64,000 nt of DNA from Paraspadella gotoi. Lineage: Eukaryota; Chaetognatha. The translations under genes and the position numbers were made by a program. The DNA is taken from assembly GCA_051294375.1 (NCBI GenBank), contig CM119271.1:10667376-10731375 (forward strand). The letters run 5' to 3'. Numbering within the stretch: position 1 is the first letter of the stretch; each line of letters starts with the position of its first letter. Under the pieces are notes generated by a model. It was not told where the DNA came from. It saw only the letters and a list, made by a program, of their open reading frames with translations, and did no database searches. Below are positions 1 to 11,660 of the stretch, in pieces.

Positions 1-13
1 GTCGTTTTGGTGC

Positions 14-2278
14 ATGACGAAGAGAAAAAGGTATCACGCCTCGCTCACGTGGGAAATCAAAGACTTTAAAAGATGCGCCGCTAACAGGTTCGTGGGTACT
101 CTGGTCGTCCGGAGTTGTAGGGAATGACAGATTGTTTATATTCGCTCATTATATAAGTGAGAAAATTCCTTTCTCTTTCTTTCTCACTCTCTTCTTACCC
201 CCCGTTTCGTCCTTTCATCTTTTTCCATCTCCCACTATACTCAATATCGATTTCTTCTTTTCTTCTTTTCTCCGAAACCTGCAAATTCGGCTTCGCTTAA
301 CCCCATTTCCACCCCCCCCCGCCTCCCTCGGTCCCTCACCCGCCCCCCAATCCCAGAGACATTTTAAAAAAGCACCCCCATCGTGGCGGAGAACGACCCC
401 GAGAAGACGGAGTGGCACCTGAAGTGCTACCCCGGCGGGAAGAGATCCGAATTCTCCGACTACATCGGCCTCTACCTTCACTCGGAAACGCGGGACATTG
501 ACTTTTACTACGGAGACGTTGAGTTCTCCATCATCGACATCGACGGACAGAAGAGATTTTGCTACGAGTACAAGGATTACAATATCGCCGGTTCGCTCGC
601 CTTTTTTTTTTTAGTCACCTTATAAACTTAATTAAAGTCGATAATTTAAGTCTTTTAATGTCTCCATTAAGGCGAGAAAGCCATGGTCGGTCTCCATGAC
701 TACGTCAAGAGAAGCAAATTGCTGGAGGAAGAGGAGGTTTTGGTTCCCAACAACACGTTAACGCTTTTTTTCAAGCTGTCGCTTTGTTCGTCGCCCGAAT
801 CGGAAGGTTCATTGAACTCCGTGGATGATGTAATTGGTCGTTATTAGAAAAAAGTAACTCCTCCAATAATTGCTTCTTTTCAAATCCAGGTGGGCCCGAT
901 GCGCCTGAAACGTCCAAGCTTTTATCCTTGGAACATTTAAGCAACGACTTATCCGTGCTTTTAAAAAAGGAAGAACACACCTTTTCGGACGTGACTTTAA
1001 TGGTTGAAGGAAAGGTATGGAATTACTTTTCGATGCCAAATATGACCGATTTACTAATAAAAATTTACTAACGGTAAAAAATAAAACCCAGCGCTTCCAT
1101 GCCCATCGCAACATCCTCTCCGCACGAAGTTCCGTGTTTCGCGCGATGTTCGAGCACCCGTTGGAAGAGTCCGTCAACCGCCAGGTGGAAATAGCCGACG
1201 TCTCCTCCGAAACAATGTCCTTATTTATTTCCGCGCTCTACTCGGGTCGGTTGCCCGAATACTCCGCCGACGCCGCCGACGACGACGTTTTCCTCAGACT
1301 ACTCTCCGTCGCCGACAAATACAACGTGCCCTCGTTGAAGGAGGCCTGCGAAAAAAACCTCGCCCACGCCGTCGCCGCCGACAACGTCTGTCAAATCCTC
1401 GTCGTCGCCGATCTCCACGGATGCGAGGAACTCAAGCGGAAAGCCCTCGATTTCGTGGCCACGAACGGGAAGAGGGTGAGGGTAAAGGGGGGGGAAGTGT
1501 TACGGTTACGCTCATGCCTTCTCTCTCTGATCAATGGATGGTGTGATTCAATGGTGGTGCGAATTGAGGGGAAAATGTATCTGATTAGATGTTGTTACTT
1601 GGAAACCTTTTAAAAAACTGTCCCAGACGTTCAATGTTCAGCTTTATTAATGATCAAGGCTCTGTTATTTCAATGTTTAAGAAATTTGATCATTTAAGTC
1701 TCTTCGGATGCGTGGGTTCGAATGCCACCACATTTAAGTAGACAGGGATTTCAATATGAAACCAAAATGGGATTTTATTCTCAGAATATAAACAATAAAC
1801 AAGACGGTGTCAAATTCCAGGCAGAGTGAATCAATACAATTTTTGGTTCCAATTTATACAGTCCCATCGGATCGGAGTTAAGGGTAAATATTCTCGGCGG
1901 ATGGAAGCCCATCCGATCATTGGCCGGTGCCATTCGTCTCCTGGCCAATCAGAGGGTTCCATTCTACTTCCGGCGAATTTTACCCGAGTCTTTGATCCGA
2001 TTTCGTTTCTTGAGTTTGATTCCTCCGCGATGCGATCATAAGCTGACAAAATGTAGTGATGGAAATAAGTGAGTTGTAATGATTTTAACTCACCCCATCG
2101 ATCCCCCCCCCTAATCCAGATAATGAAGACGACGGAATGGCGGGAGATCGAAAAGAGTTACCCTTCCCTCCTCGCCGACGCCTTTCGCGCCATCGCCAAC
2201 AAATACATTCCGGATTCGACGGCGCCCGCCGACGCTCAACCCCCGCGGAAGAAGAGAAAACTCAAGTCCGCCTGGTGA
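14..2278 (+). CDS. SPOP: SPOP-like MATH-BTB substrate adaptor of a cullin-3 ubiquitin ligase
   Basis: Six exons fit in phase: 14-87, 373-590, 672-836, 890-1014, 1092-1475, 2120-2278, giving 374 residues, the same length I recall for human SPOP. The MATH domain (about residues 7-150) is followed by a BTB/POZ domain (about 180-300, with the HAHRNILSARS and FRAMFEH motifs) and a C-terminal region ending in a basic tail PPRKKRKLKSAW like the SPOP nuclear signal. Known family role: MATH binds substrate degrons, BTB recruits CUL3. Oddity: the groove positions equivalent to human Trp131 and Phe133 appear to be Met/Val and Leu, while Tyr87, Phe102 and Tyr123 equivalents look kept, so degron choice may differ. 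The start ATG lies 13 bases from the window edge, so an upstream exon cannot be excluded. The exon-3 donor (GTCGTT) is weak; a nearby GTTCAT is an alternative. The last intron is 644 bp. Confidence 0.85.
1690..1732 (+). repeat. tRNA-Leu-like 3' half, probable tRNA pseudogene or SINE remnant
   Basis: In the last intron of the SPOP-like gene, a stretch resembling a type II variable arm is followed by GGGTTCGAATGCCACC, a near-match to the T-arm/B-box of leucine tRNAs (GGGTTCGAATCCCAC). I cannot build a convincing acceptor stem, D-arm or anticodon arm upstream, so it reads as a decayed 3' fragment rather than a working tRNA gene. Confidence 0.35.
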
Positions 2279-2814
2279 ATCGCGGCGGCGCCTCGGGAGA
2301 GCCGAGCCGTGCCGCTCCGACTCTCACGGAATGAGGTTTTTTTTAGTTTCTAGTTTGTTGAGTCGAACCAGTTTATTGTATAATTTTATAGTTTCGTCCG
2401 TCGCGTTCGGTTTTTTTTTTCGCGAATATTACGTAGGATTGAAGATCGATTTTTTTTTTTTCAGAGATTTCTCGATGGGGTTTAGTTTTCATTGCGCAAA
2501 GCCTATTTATAATAGGGGCCGGAGCATTTTTAGATTCGAGTGGGGAGGTATTCATTAGACGTAATGAACATTTCCAAAAATAATTACAATCACACTGAGC
2601 CCAAAATATCTCGCATATCTTGGCGCACAATTAAAAGCGATTGAATTATTCTGCCTATTTTTATGCTCTATTTTTTAATAAATCAGCCTGGCTGAACATT
2701 TGGAAACCAGGCAATTCAATTGTTTAGAAAGAAAATAATGTATTTAATATTATAATTTTAGAAAGTATATTATGTATATACTCTCTTTTCGTTGTTTTTG
2801 AAGTATTAGGAGAA

Positions 2815-2905
2815 AAACAATTTTGGTTTGACAACGATTTTTTTGACATAATTAGCCAGACATGTTTCGGCTCATTCAGTTAGAGCCTTCATCAGAAAGT
2901 ATATT
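2815..2905. repeat. Fragment related to the foldback element at 33161-33405
   Basis: It shares an ordered set of short blocks with the left arm of the foldback element in the NXF1 intron: CAACGA, TAATTAGC, ATGTTTCGGCT, then GTTAG and TTCATC. Spacing and flanks have diverged. Likely a second, decayed copy of the same non-autonomous element. Confidence 0.4.
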
Positions 2906-3134
2906 ATAAATAAACATTGTATTTAAAATTTATGTTATTTATACACATATATATATATATAATTTTTATATTATTAGAAGGTGAGATTCTGGTGAAAGTT
3001 ATTTGAGACTTCACACCCGCGGATACGAATATTGTTGTTTTGCCTTTAACAAAATGTATTGATATTATTTGTAGGAAAAGTAGATATTTAATATTTAAAA
3101 TGTTTATTTACTTATTTAAATAAATTATTTAGAG

Positions 3135-3390
3135 ATTAGGATAGTGTCTTTTCATAAAATCGAAACATTCTTTGAAATATTATACCACTTCATTGATAGG
3201 GAGCCAGGTTCTCGGGGATTGAGTAAACGATACTGTGAGAAAGTCTTGATTGAAAACTTGCAGGGACCTGCTATGCCATTATCTTGTAAGAATGAGGCCT
3301 TAAACCACCAAAGCCTGTGCAAAGTCAGGGACAAGATAGCTTATTTATTGAATAAATAGATAATTTTTATATTGGTTGTACCTATTAAGT
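3135..3390 (+). repeat. Dispersed repeat family A, long copy
   Basis: About 240 bp closely match 15160-15412 in the B3GAT3 intron, including GAAATATTATACCACTTCAT, TTGAAAACTTGCAGGGACCT and TTTTTATATTGGTTGTACC. A 71-codon reading frame (3144-3359) lies over it, but the other copy does not preserve it, so I treat it as noncoding. The conserved right end carries a TTGGTTGTACCAATTTC-like motif found at several other places in the window. Confidence 0.7.
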
Positions 3391-3659
3391 ACAGTAAGTG
3401 TAGCCTCAGCTAAAAACTATCTATCTCCATGAAGCCCATGTTCATAACGAATTGATGTTTATTGTAGTATGATGTGTTGTTAAAACCTTCAAAGGCATAA
3501 ATGGTAAGTTCATGTCAAACAATAATAGTTCATTGCAAAGTAGTAACATACTAAGTAGGCTCCATCCGGGGAGTGTAGAAAAACCGATGTTCACTTGTCG
3601 TTCATCTCTCGTCAGCTGGCGATCCCTGGCGTTCACTTAGACTGTACTGACAAATTCTA

Positions 3660-4135
3660 CTCCGTAGTAACGTATTCGACAAAAGATCAGTGTTTATACG
3701 TCGACGCCAAGTATCGCACGCGTACGATCTCTCTTTACACTCCCACCTGTACGTGCTAACGGACAATACAATACAATACTAGAGAGATCGTACACACCGC
3801 TGGACTTCGCCCTGAGGCAGTAGACTTTGCGGCTGCAACTGAGTTCATTCACCACTCCCTTGAAGAGTCACAGGCCCCTCTTGACGATCCCATTGAGGCA
3901 CCCCACTCTGGCGTGAGATCTGCGTCACCCAACTCCCACCACTGGCGCCCTTGTTGACCGTCACCCGGCGTTTCTCAGCATCACCTCCTTGAAGATGACC
4001 GACCGACTTCCCGGCGTCGACGTCAAGCAGCGCCAGTTGACCGACTTAATGATGACCGAGATAGCCGCCGCCGGCGTCGCCTCCCTGACGACGCCTCAAA
4101 CGGCGACTCTGCCTCTTTAGTCCTCTAGCAGTGAA
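3660..4135 (+). pseudogene. GC-rich coding-like island, possible transposon ORF remnant
   Basis: Inside the AT-rich desert this block has exon-like composition. One frame runs open for about 60 codons from about 3770 (TREIVHTAGLRPEAVDFAAA onward) to a stop near 3955. Another runs from about 3980 to a stop near 4135 and is rich in Arg and Asp. There is no start/stop structure joining them. The block begins with an inverted pair (CGTACGATCTCTCTT near 3721 and AGAGAGATCGTAC near 3781). I do not recognise the protein; a decayed mobile-element gene is a guess. Confidence 0.25.
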
Positions 4136-6134
4136 TTTTAAACTATTCCGGAGTTTTCTTTTCACTCCAGAATATTTTTGACTCACATCTTTATCCTCTA
4201 GAATGTGAGTTCCAACAAAAAATTTTAGTTTCCCCCTCCAACTTTGTCGGCTGCTCCAGTGCAGTAAGTTAAGGGAGTTCTCCTTGCGTATGAACGTGTC
4301 CTCCTAGACACTTCCTCGTCTTTCTTCGTCTCTTAAGAAGAGCATCATAAACTAAATATTGGCATTTTTTATCAATATTAGAATATTGAGTGTGTGACCA
4401 AGGTAGCCAGATTTGTAAAAAAATGACGTCATAAATCTTTATTTTCATTTCTTTAATCTTGTAGCCCAGCAATGTTTATTCGTCAAACACATGAATTTTT
4501 CTCTTTATCCTTACATTTTACTAAAAGGAGATGTGATCAAACCATAGTGACGAGTTTGTGATAATTCGTTGAACCAAACCGTAGTGTCATGAACTATAAT
4601 TTCATACAGATACTACATACTCATCAATATTCAAAAAACGTCCTTATTCTGAATCGAGAGAAACAGGCAAACCTTATATCTTTAAATGGCAGATTGAAGC
4701 GCATTTGTAGGTGCTCATAAGGCCAGCCCCGGAAGAATTCTCAAGTGAGCGGCATAGTAAACTATGAAAAGCAGCCTTAATGATTGGATCTCCAATAAGA
4801 GAAAGCAAGGGCCAGTTAATACAATCCAGGCATTCCTACACTTTGGCTCAAAATATTTAACATAATTATAAGACTGACACATGTTGTAAAGAAACTTTTG
4901 AATTCATTCGTCATCTGATTTATTCATACATTCATTCTTTCTGTCATTTATTCGTTCATAAGATTTGTCCTCTTACCCAAAAATAGGTAAGAATAAGTAT
5001 AAAAGCTTTAAAGAAATTAATATGAATTATTATTAACATAAACATATCAAAAGAGAATAAATCATCATAAAATTGTAATCGTAAAAGTTAATCTCTTACG
5101 TTTTAAGGTACATGATTTTAGTGGTATAGGGTAAATTCTTGGACATTCTGATCTGTCTTATTTTTTTCAACTTTTGTTGTCATGGAGGCAGGTAATTTAA
5201 AAACTATCCTCAGAATTTTATCTTATCATCAAGTTAATATCATTCACACTTTGAGTCAACCCTCATAAGAAATGTGAAATTGTCTAAATTGATATCTCAA
5301 GTAAAAATTTCATAAGAAAATTTGTTGTCATTTTTTTAAGAATTTTTTTTTTTTTTTAAGAACTTGAACTTTTTTTTGTGATACAATAAGGAGGGAAAAA
5401 ACAACTGATTTGTATTCACCTAAAAAAACATTTTAAGTGATATTTATTTTTAATCGTTATTTCATGTTGAGAAAAGGAAATAATTGAATTATTTTTCTTA
5501 TTTAAAAACTATTATCATCCATTTGAAACTATGGGACAAACCATATATTGTAGGTCTATGATTAGCTGATTCCTATCAATGGTTCAATGAAAGGCAAAGA
5601 CAAGAGGATTAAACGACTTCTGTTGTTTTTTTCTCTTGACATTAAAGAATCCAAAAAGGGTGTTATATTATTATAATGATAGTTTTAGGCGCTGAAGAAA
5701 CATTAAAAAAAACCTTTTCTAATAGTATCATAAACAATCTTTTTTCCGGCTATGCAAGTTGGAAACAGATACGCATCCAAACACTTAGTCCCGTCAGTCC
5801 CGCAGCCATAACTCAATATTTTTAAAATATATATTGTGAGATTTGCCGACTTTTTCTCATGCTAGTGAGGACGAGCGTTTTGAGATTCACCCGCCAAGGA
5901 AAACTTTTATTTGTAGAATGTTTAGTATTTATTAGCTGAAAATCCCTCGGAAACTCATAAAAACGAGGTTTCTCCGGGTGAAATACATTTTGTGAGTTTA
6001 CAATTTAAATCCATTTACCTCGTTAAACTCACTCAGATATCAAGGTTAAAAGTAAAGTTAAAATAAGAGCCAAAAAATGGACCGGTTTTAAATTGACTGA
6101 GAAAGAGAGAAACGAGGCAATATATCTTTCACAT

Positions 6135-6180
6135 ATATGAAATTGGTACAACCAATTATATAATTTATATTATTTTATTA
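6135..6180 (-). repeat. Terminal fragment of dispersed repeat family A
   Basis: The sequence GAAATTGGTACAACCAATTA is the reverse complement of the family's right-end motif. The surrounding bases are simple TA-rich sequence, so only the end of the element is recognisable. Confidence 0.4.
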
Positions 6181-7053
6181 TTTTATATTATTTATATATG
6201 GTGAAATCTAATCCAGTAACATTATTTAATGTTTTTATTATATATTACATGTAGATACTAAATTTTGATACTGAAATACAATAAAGTTGTATTGATATTA
6301 ATAAACAATCGTTTACCGTTATAAATATATATAAAATATTTTAATATTTTAAAACCGTTTTCGATAAAAAAATTTGACCTCATTTGCATATTATAGTTAC
6401 GTAATTCGAGTGACGCCAGGACATGTGAGATTTTTGTTGGCTGTTTTAAGTTTAAATATCTCGTAATTACGCCACTACATGAATTAAAAACCTCCCCATA
6501 GGCATAACGGCACTAAAGCATATTTTTATAGAGATTGCTCCTCCCCCTATTTATAAATAAGGAAATTAAATCCGAAACTTTTTACTGATATTCTTTCAAA
6601 AGAATGAAATTTAGGTGCAATTTAATCTTCTATTAGTTTGTAAATAACACGCGAGGGTTCGGACAAGAGTTGTATTGGGACTGGGGGAGGCTTATAGTTC
6701 TGTGGCGGTTACAGTTCTGCCACCCTTTGGTCTGTTTTGTTCAGGCCCTTTTTGCTTTGAGAAATCCCGGGTATAACGCTGACCGGGCGACTCTCCAATA
6801 CCCTACGATTGCAGCAACTCCCTTGCGTGTTTTTTATAAGATAAATTTTAATCTTTCTCTTACCTAGTTCTTTGGTACTTGATGCGCATGGCGCCCTGGC
6901 TCGGAATTCAGAACTTAAAATTTTTATATTCCATTACTTGTCCTTAATCGCTTTCCCTGTGATATTATTTATTTATTACCTGGATACATTGAAGCTCGAC
7001 AGTCAGAAAGTTTCAAATCCGGTTTCATTTGTATCAACATTTGACGTTTTTAG

Positions 7054-10000
7054 ATGAGCGCCGTTTCAGCGGCGGACGAAGCGGCGCCGGCGCCGCCGAG
7101 CGCCGATTCTTTGGAATCCAATTCCGTTTTTTCCCCGAAAACTCTAAAAATGGAAGCGGAGGAGGAAGAGCGACAGAGCGAATCGGATGGAGCTTGCCGA
7201 AATCAAAACATGAAAACTAAAAAAGTCGCCTCCATTTTCCCGCCTCCGCCGCCATCGACTACGACCTCGGACGCTTTGGAACGCCGCGTCGTCGTCGAGG
7301 ACGTTCTGCCGCCGCCGCCGCCGCTCGAAACTCCGTTGCCGCCGATTCCCCCGCCCCTGGCGGCGTCCCTTCCCGCTTCCTCGGATCCATTTCCTCCTTT
7401 CCCCGACTTGGTCCGATCCTCCGCCGTGGGCCTAGTCCCGGCGCCGCCGCCCCTGGCACCGCAGCCGATGGCGCCGCAGCCGATGGATGATGACGTAGCG
7501 GCGGCATCGCTTTCGGCGACAGAGGAAGATCTCGGTCTCTTGCGGCGTCATCGCCATCCGTTGAGAGTCACGCCGGATTTGATCGCGTCATATCGCTCCA
7601 CCGAGGAATTGGTCGAGGACATGGAAGACGAAATGGACCGCGCACTCGAGCGCGAGATGCACCGCAACTACGCGCGGCTGCGGCAAATCGCCGAGGAGCG
7701 CGCGCGGCGTCAGCGGCTGCGTCGCAGTCGACTAATGTCTGCCGTTCCGCCAGCCCCCGTTAATTTTGCGTCGAGCGCTTCCGCTCTGCCGCTGGACGAG
7801 TTTCCACTGGGTAGGTCACGTGTTTTTGTTTGTATTGATATTAAATGATTATTGAATATTTAATAATTATTAATTTTGTCTTAAACGTTACAAATGTCTA
7901 TGGGAGAATTGATGTTCAGATTATCCACTGAAATATTCGAAAACATAAATTGATAAGCGGACGAATAAAAACTAAACTAAATTAAATTAAATTAAATAAA
8001 ACATTCTGGGCGAAAATTTATCTCGAGCTTTAATTCGTAGTTATTTTTCTTCTCCTGTAGAATATGAACATATGAACAATTGAACATTCGTTGTTAAAAT
8101 AATAATCATATTAATTATTGATATTGATGGCCTAATATTTGTTCTTATTTGTGTTTCCGTTATCCACCCTCCATGTCTCCTTCCCGAAGAGCCGTGGAGG
8201 TTCGACGAGGAACGTCGGTCCTGTCGCCCGAAGCGTCCCGCCGATTCCTCGCTGGAATTTCGCGAGGCCAAGCACCGCCCTTCCGCCGAGACCTCGAGAT
8301 GGCGTCGCCCCTCTCGCCGTCTCCCCTTTCACCATCGCCAGATGCCTCCCTTGGAGATCAACTTCTACGACGACGACTCCTCGGACGACGAGATGGAGGA
8401 GAGCGGCGCCGAGTCGACGAGGGAGTTGAGCTCGCCCCCTTCATCTCCTCGTCGACGCGAGAACGTCCCGGGAGTCGGGAAGGGAAAGGGGAAGATGTTG
8501 AAGAGGAGCGATTCCGTCAACGAATCCAGATCGAAGGCGAAGAATCAAAATCGGGAAGATCAGGATGGATCCGCCGCGTCTTCTTCCGCGTCTGGGTCTA
8601 AAACGGCGGCGGCGTCATCTTCGGCGACGTCGTCTTCGAGTCACGCCCACATCTTCAGCCCCGTCAGCGTCGTCGAAGCGACGAGCATCGCGGAAAATTC
8701 CTCCGTCAACAGCCCCGTCGCCGAGCGATCCTCGGAACTCAACGTCGACCCGGGAGAACTTTATCCCGACCTGGCGATCGACACCAGCGAGGACGAAGAC
8801 GACGACGACTTGGAGGTCGTGGAGATCGGACGCTCGGAGCAGCAGAGCCGAGAGGAGGCCTCTTCGGAAGCCGAGGTGGTGGCGATCCCCGACGGCGACC
8901 GGTCGCGACCGATTCACCTCGTTGATCTAACAGAATCGGACGACGAGAATTCTTGCAGACGAACTACCGCCGTCGCTTGCAAATCACGGAGCGGCGGAGA
9001 CTCACAAAGCGCCGCCGCTTTCCCAACCGTCAAATTGGACGACGTGGTACTGATTGGAGACGCGTCACAATCATCGTCGGAGCATTCTTCAGAGACGCGG
9101 ACCGACGAATCCGAGCGCGCGATTAATAGAGACGCGCGCGATGGTGCGCGTTCTAATCATTCGGCCGCCGGTTCCAGCTCCGGCGTTCAAGAGTCCGGTA
9201 ACCGACGTCACGGCTCTCATCATCGCGGCACTTTAAGGGAACGGACCACATTGTCGGAAATGGTCGAGCCGTTCGTCTTCGAACAGACCCTGGAAGAGGA
9301 GGAAGAAGAAATGGCGGAGGGACCCTGCCCTGGTCACCAGGCCCCGGCGGCGATCATCTCTGCCCACGAATCCCCGCAAATCCATTCTCGTCACGAGTCC
9401 GTTCCCGCTCCTCGGGATTCGCCCTCCACGGGATGTCCGCGTTGTCTCTGGACCGAAAGGGGACTCCGCGTTCGCCGCTGCTCTTCCTGCTCGCGGCCCG
9501 CGCCCGACCCGGCGCCCGACGGATCCGCGGTTTTTCGACGTTCGCGTTCGCCTACGCCGCCGCGCTACTGCTCGCCCCCTTGCCTGCTGCTCCGCGGTTC
9601 CGCCGAGGGGCGCTCGGTACGCCGCTCCCGTTCTCATTACAACCCGACGTTCTGCTCTTCTTCCCGCGGTGGCCTCAGACGTGTTGAGCTGACCGGCGCG
9701 GTGAGCGAAGACGCCGTTTCCGCCCCTGAAGAATCTGCGGCGGAGAGACAGCAGCCGCTACAGCAAGTGGAAGGGCGAGAAACGAAGCATTCCAGGGAGC
9801 GAGAGAGAGACGGCGCGGCGACGTCGGCATCGGCGGAAAGGCAGGAGAGCCCCGCCGATCCGGTCCCGTCGCGATTCTGGGAACCGAGCGGCCGCGAATC
9901 CCCGCGAAGGAACCTTCTTCCGCAACAGCCCCTTTCCTCCGCGAGATCCAGTCTCAGTTCTTCCGTCTCGGATTTTTATCCGCGCGACGATTTTCACGGG

Positions 10001-11284
10001 TCGCCCTACTCGAGCTCCCACGTTCATCGCATGATGAACGTTCCTCAATATTCGCACTCTCGAAGAACGCTGCCCCTACATCACCAGCGGCTGTTGGATC
10101 AACATCAGAGCCAACAAGAGCGTCATCGTCGAGCTTATGATCAACACATTATGTCGTTTCGCAGGCAGCACGAGTCGGCGATGATGCAACAATACAGCTT
10201 CGGGACGCCGGGTCCGGTTCCTCCGCTTCCTTCCTCGTCGGCGCTGGAGTCGAACGTCTCGAGCGCGTCGGCCTCCACGCCGTCCAACGCCGCCCCTTCC
10301 GACTCTAGGATCGTCCGCAACCTCGTCGATTCCTGGGCAACGAGGAGTCATTTAATCAATCAGCATTTTCGTATTCGACAAGCGGCAGCGGCTGCGGCAG
10401 CCGCCGCCGCGGAGAGCGCCGCCGCTTACAGCTTGGATCTGAGGTCTTCCCCGACCTCGCTTTCGTTAAACTCATCTTCGTTTCCGTCGTCCCAGACGCA
10501 GCACCGACCGGAACCCCCTCTCCCCGCCGCTCCGACGACGGCCGAGACGGGGCTCCAGAATCCCCCGCCCTTTTCGTCCGCCCAAGTGGGGCCTTACGTG
10601 ACTTACCCCAACGTCCTCGCGGAAACCTCTGGCGCCATTTTCGCGCCTCCCTTCGGTCGACCAGTGCTCCACCCGCCGCCCCAAAGCGTCAACGGTTCCG
10701 CGGGCGTCCATCAGTTTCTCTCGGCGCCGACGGGCGTCGCCAACGCCGGCCAATTCCCGCCGGCCATGGAACGACCCTACGCCGGCCATCACCCCGAGAG
10801 GGCGTTGCACCTTCGCTTTCACCCCAACCGGATGTGGCACGGCAACATCATCGCTTCCTACGAGGAGCTCCTCAACCTGGAAGAGAGGATGGGCATCGTC
10901 AATCGGGGTGCTTCGCGCGAGACGATCGAACGCAATACTTTTCCTCACAAATACAAGAGGCTGAAAAAAAAGGGGGCGCTCGCGGAAAAAACCGAGGGCG
11001 TCGGAAACGGCGGCGGCGAAGGAGAAGGATCGAGTCGAAAAGACGACGACGTCGACACGAAGCTGACGTCCGCGGGGGAGGAAAACGACAAGGACGACTC
11101 CGTCGACAAATGCACGATTTGTTTGTCGGATTTCGAGGAGGAAGAGGACGTTCGTCGATTGCCTTGCATGCACTTGTTCCACGTGGATTGCGTGGACCAG
11201 TGGTTGAAGACCAACAAGTGCTGCCCCATATGCAGGGTGGACATCGAGGCTCATAGCTCCATTCATTACTTCAGTTCCAAGTGA
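7054..11284 (+). CDS. RNF111: E3 ubiquitin-protein ligase Arkadia (RING-H2, SUMO-targeted type)
   Basis: Two exons, 7054-7810 and 8190-11284, join in phase to 1283 residues. The C-terminus is diagnostic: a [19 protein letters not shown] segment with a [12 protein letters not shown] continuation (about 1145-1180), the conserved Arkadia NRG/TIER region, then a RING-H2 domain (about 1227-1267; [31 protein letters not shown]). Acidic SUMO-interacting-like stretches lie near residues 460 ([11 protein letters not shown]) and 494 ([12 protein letters not shown]), as in vertebrate RNF111. Known family role: polyubiquitylation of SMAD inhibitors such as SKI/SnoN and of SUMOylated proteins in the nucleus. 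The middle is low-complexity with an alanine run near 990. Exon 1 encodes a Pro/Ala-rich region and an Arg/Glu-rich helix I cannot align to vertebrate Arkadia; its membership rests on splice phase. A splice-acceptor-like TTTTTAG directly precedes the ATG. Confidence 0.9.
7811..8189 (+). other. Intron 1 of RNF111 with a short AAATT repeat
   Basis: AT-rich GT-AG intron. Near 7970-8000 it has a pentanucleotide run of AAATT units. No other structure seen. Confidence 0.6.
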
Positions 11285-11660
11285 CCCGTTGTTGTTGGTG
11301 GGGAGGGATGAATTTGATTGTACGAAAACGCTTAATGGGTTTCCAGTTTAATACTTTCTCGTAGTTAAAACTTTTTTGTTCCTTTACTTTTGTTTGCTTG
11401 GTTTCCTTTCTTGGAAACGTTTGGGAACAACAGAGGGAGAAATCGTTTAACTTGAAAAAAAAAAGAAGCTAATAGTGGTTGAATTAGGGGGAAAATATTT
11501 CTTTCCTGTCGCAGCTTGAGCAATACGAAATTATGAATTATTAGCGTTTTCTTATTTAAACCAAAACAAAGATTGTACATATAACCGTTTACTTCCAGAA
11601 CCGGTTATCGATTAATGGATTTTACAAAAATGAAACGGTAAAAAAAAAGGAAAAAATACA
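11285..11660. other. RNF111-ANKS3 spacer
   Basis: 376 bp of AT-rich sequence, presumably the RNF111 3' UTR and ANKS3 leader. No AATAAA seen. An acceptor-like TTTACTTCCAG ends at 11598, 62 nt before the ANKS3 ATG, with no clear partner donor. Confidence 0.5.

Larger units (their letters stand above)
2279..7053. other. AT-rich intergenic desert with decayed repeats
   Basis: No convincing exon is present in these 4.8 kb. The region is AT-rich with long T and A runs and low-complexity TA stretches (2950-2970, 6160-6330). It contains a foldback-related fragment (2815-2905), a dispersed-repeat copy (3135-3390), a GC-rich coding-like island (3660-4135) and a minus-strand repeat end (6135-6180). Short reading frames here look like chance. 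Confidence 0.6.

Noticed and set aside
3144-3359. 71-codon frame over dispersed repeat family A
   Set aside because: The other copy at 15160-15412 has frame-breaking changes, so coding is not conserved.
10472-11266. Long minus-strand reading frames opposite RNF111, ANKS3, PSMC4, RNF185, LRR, FERM and Ig genes
   Set aside because: They are shadows of GC-rich exons on the + strand: composition mirrors the sense gene, there are no splice signals or family motifs, and the sense frames have clear domains.
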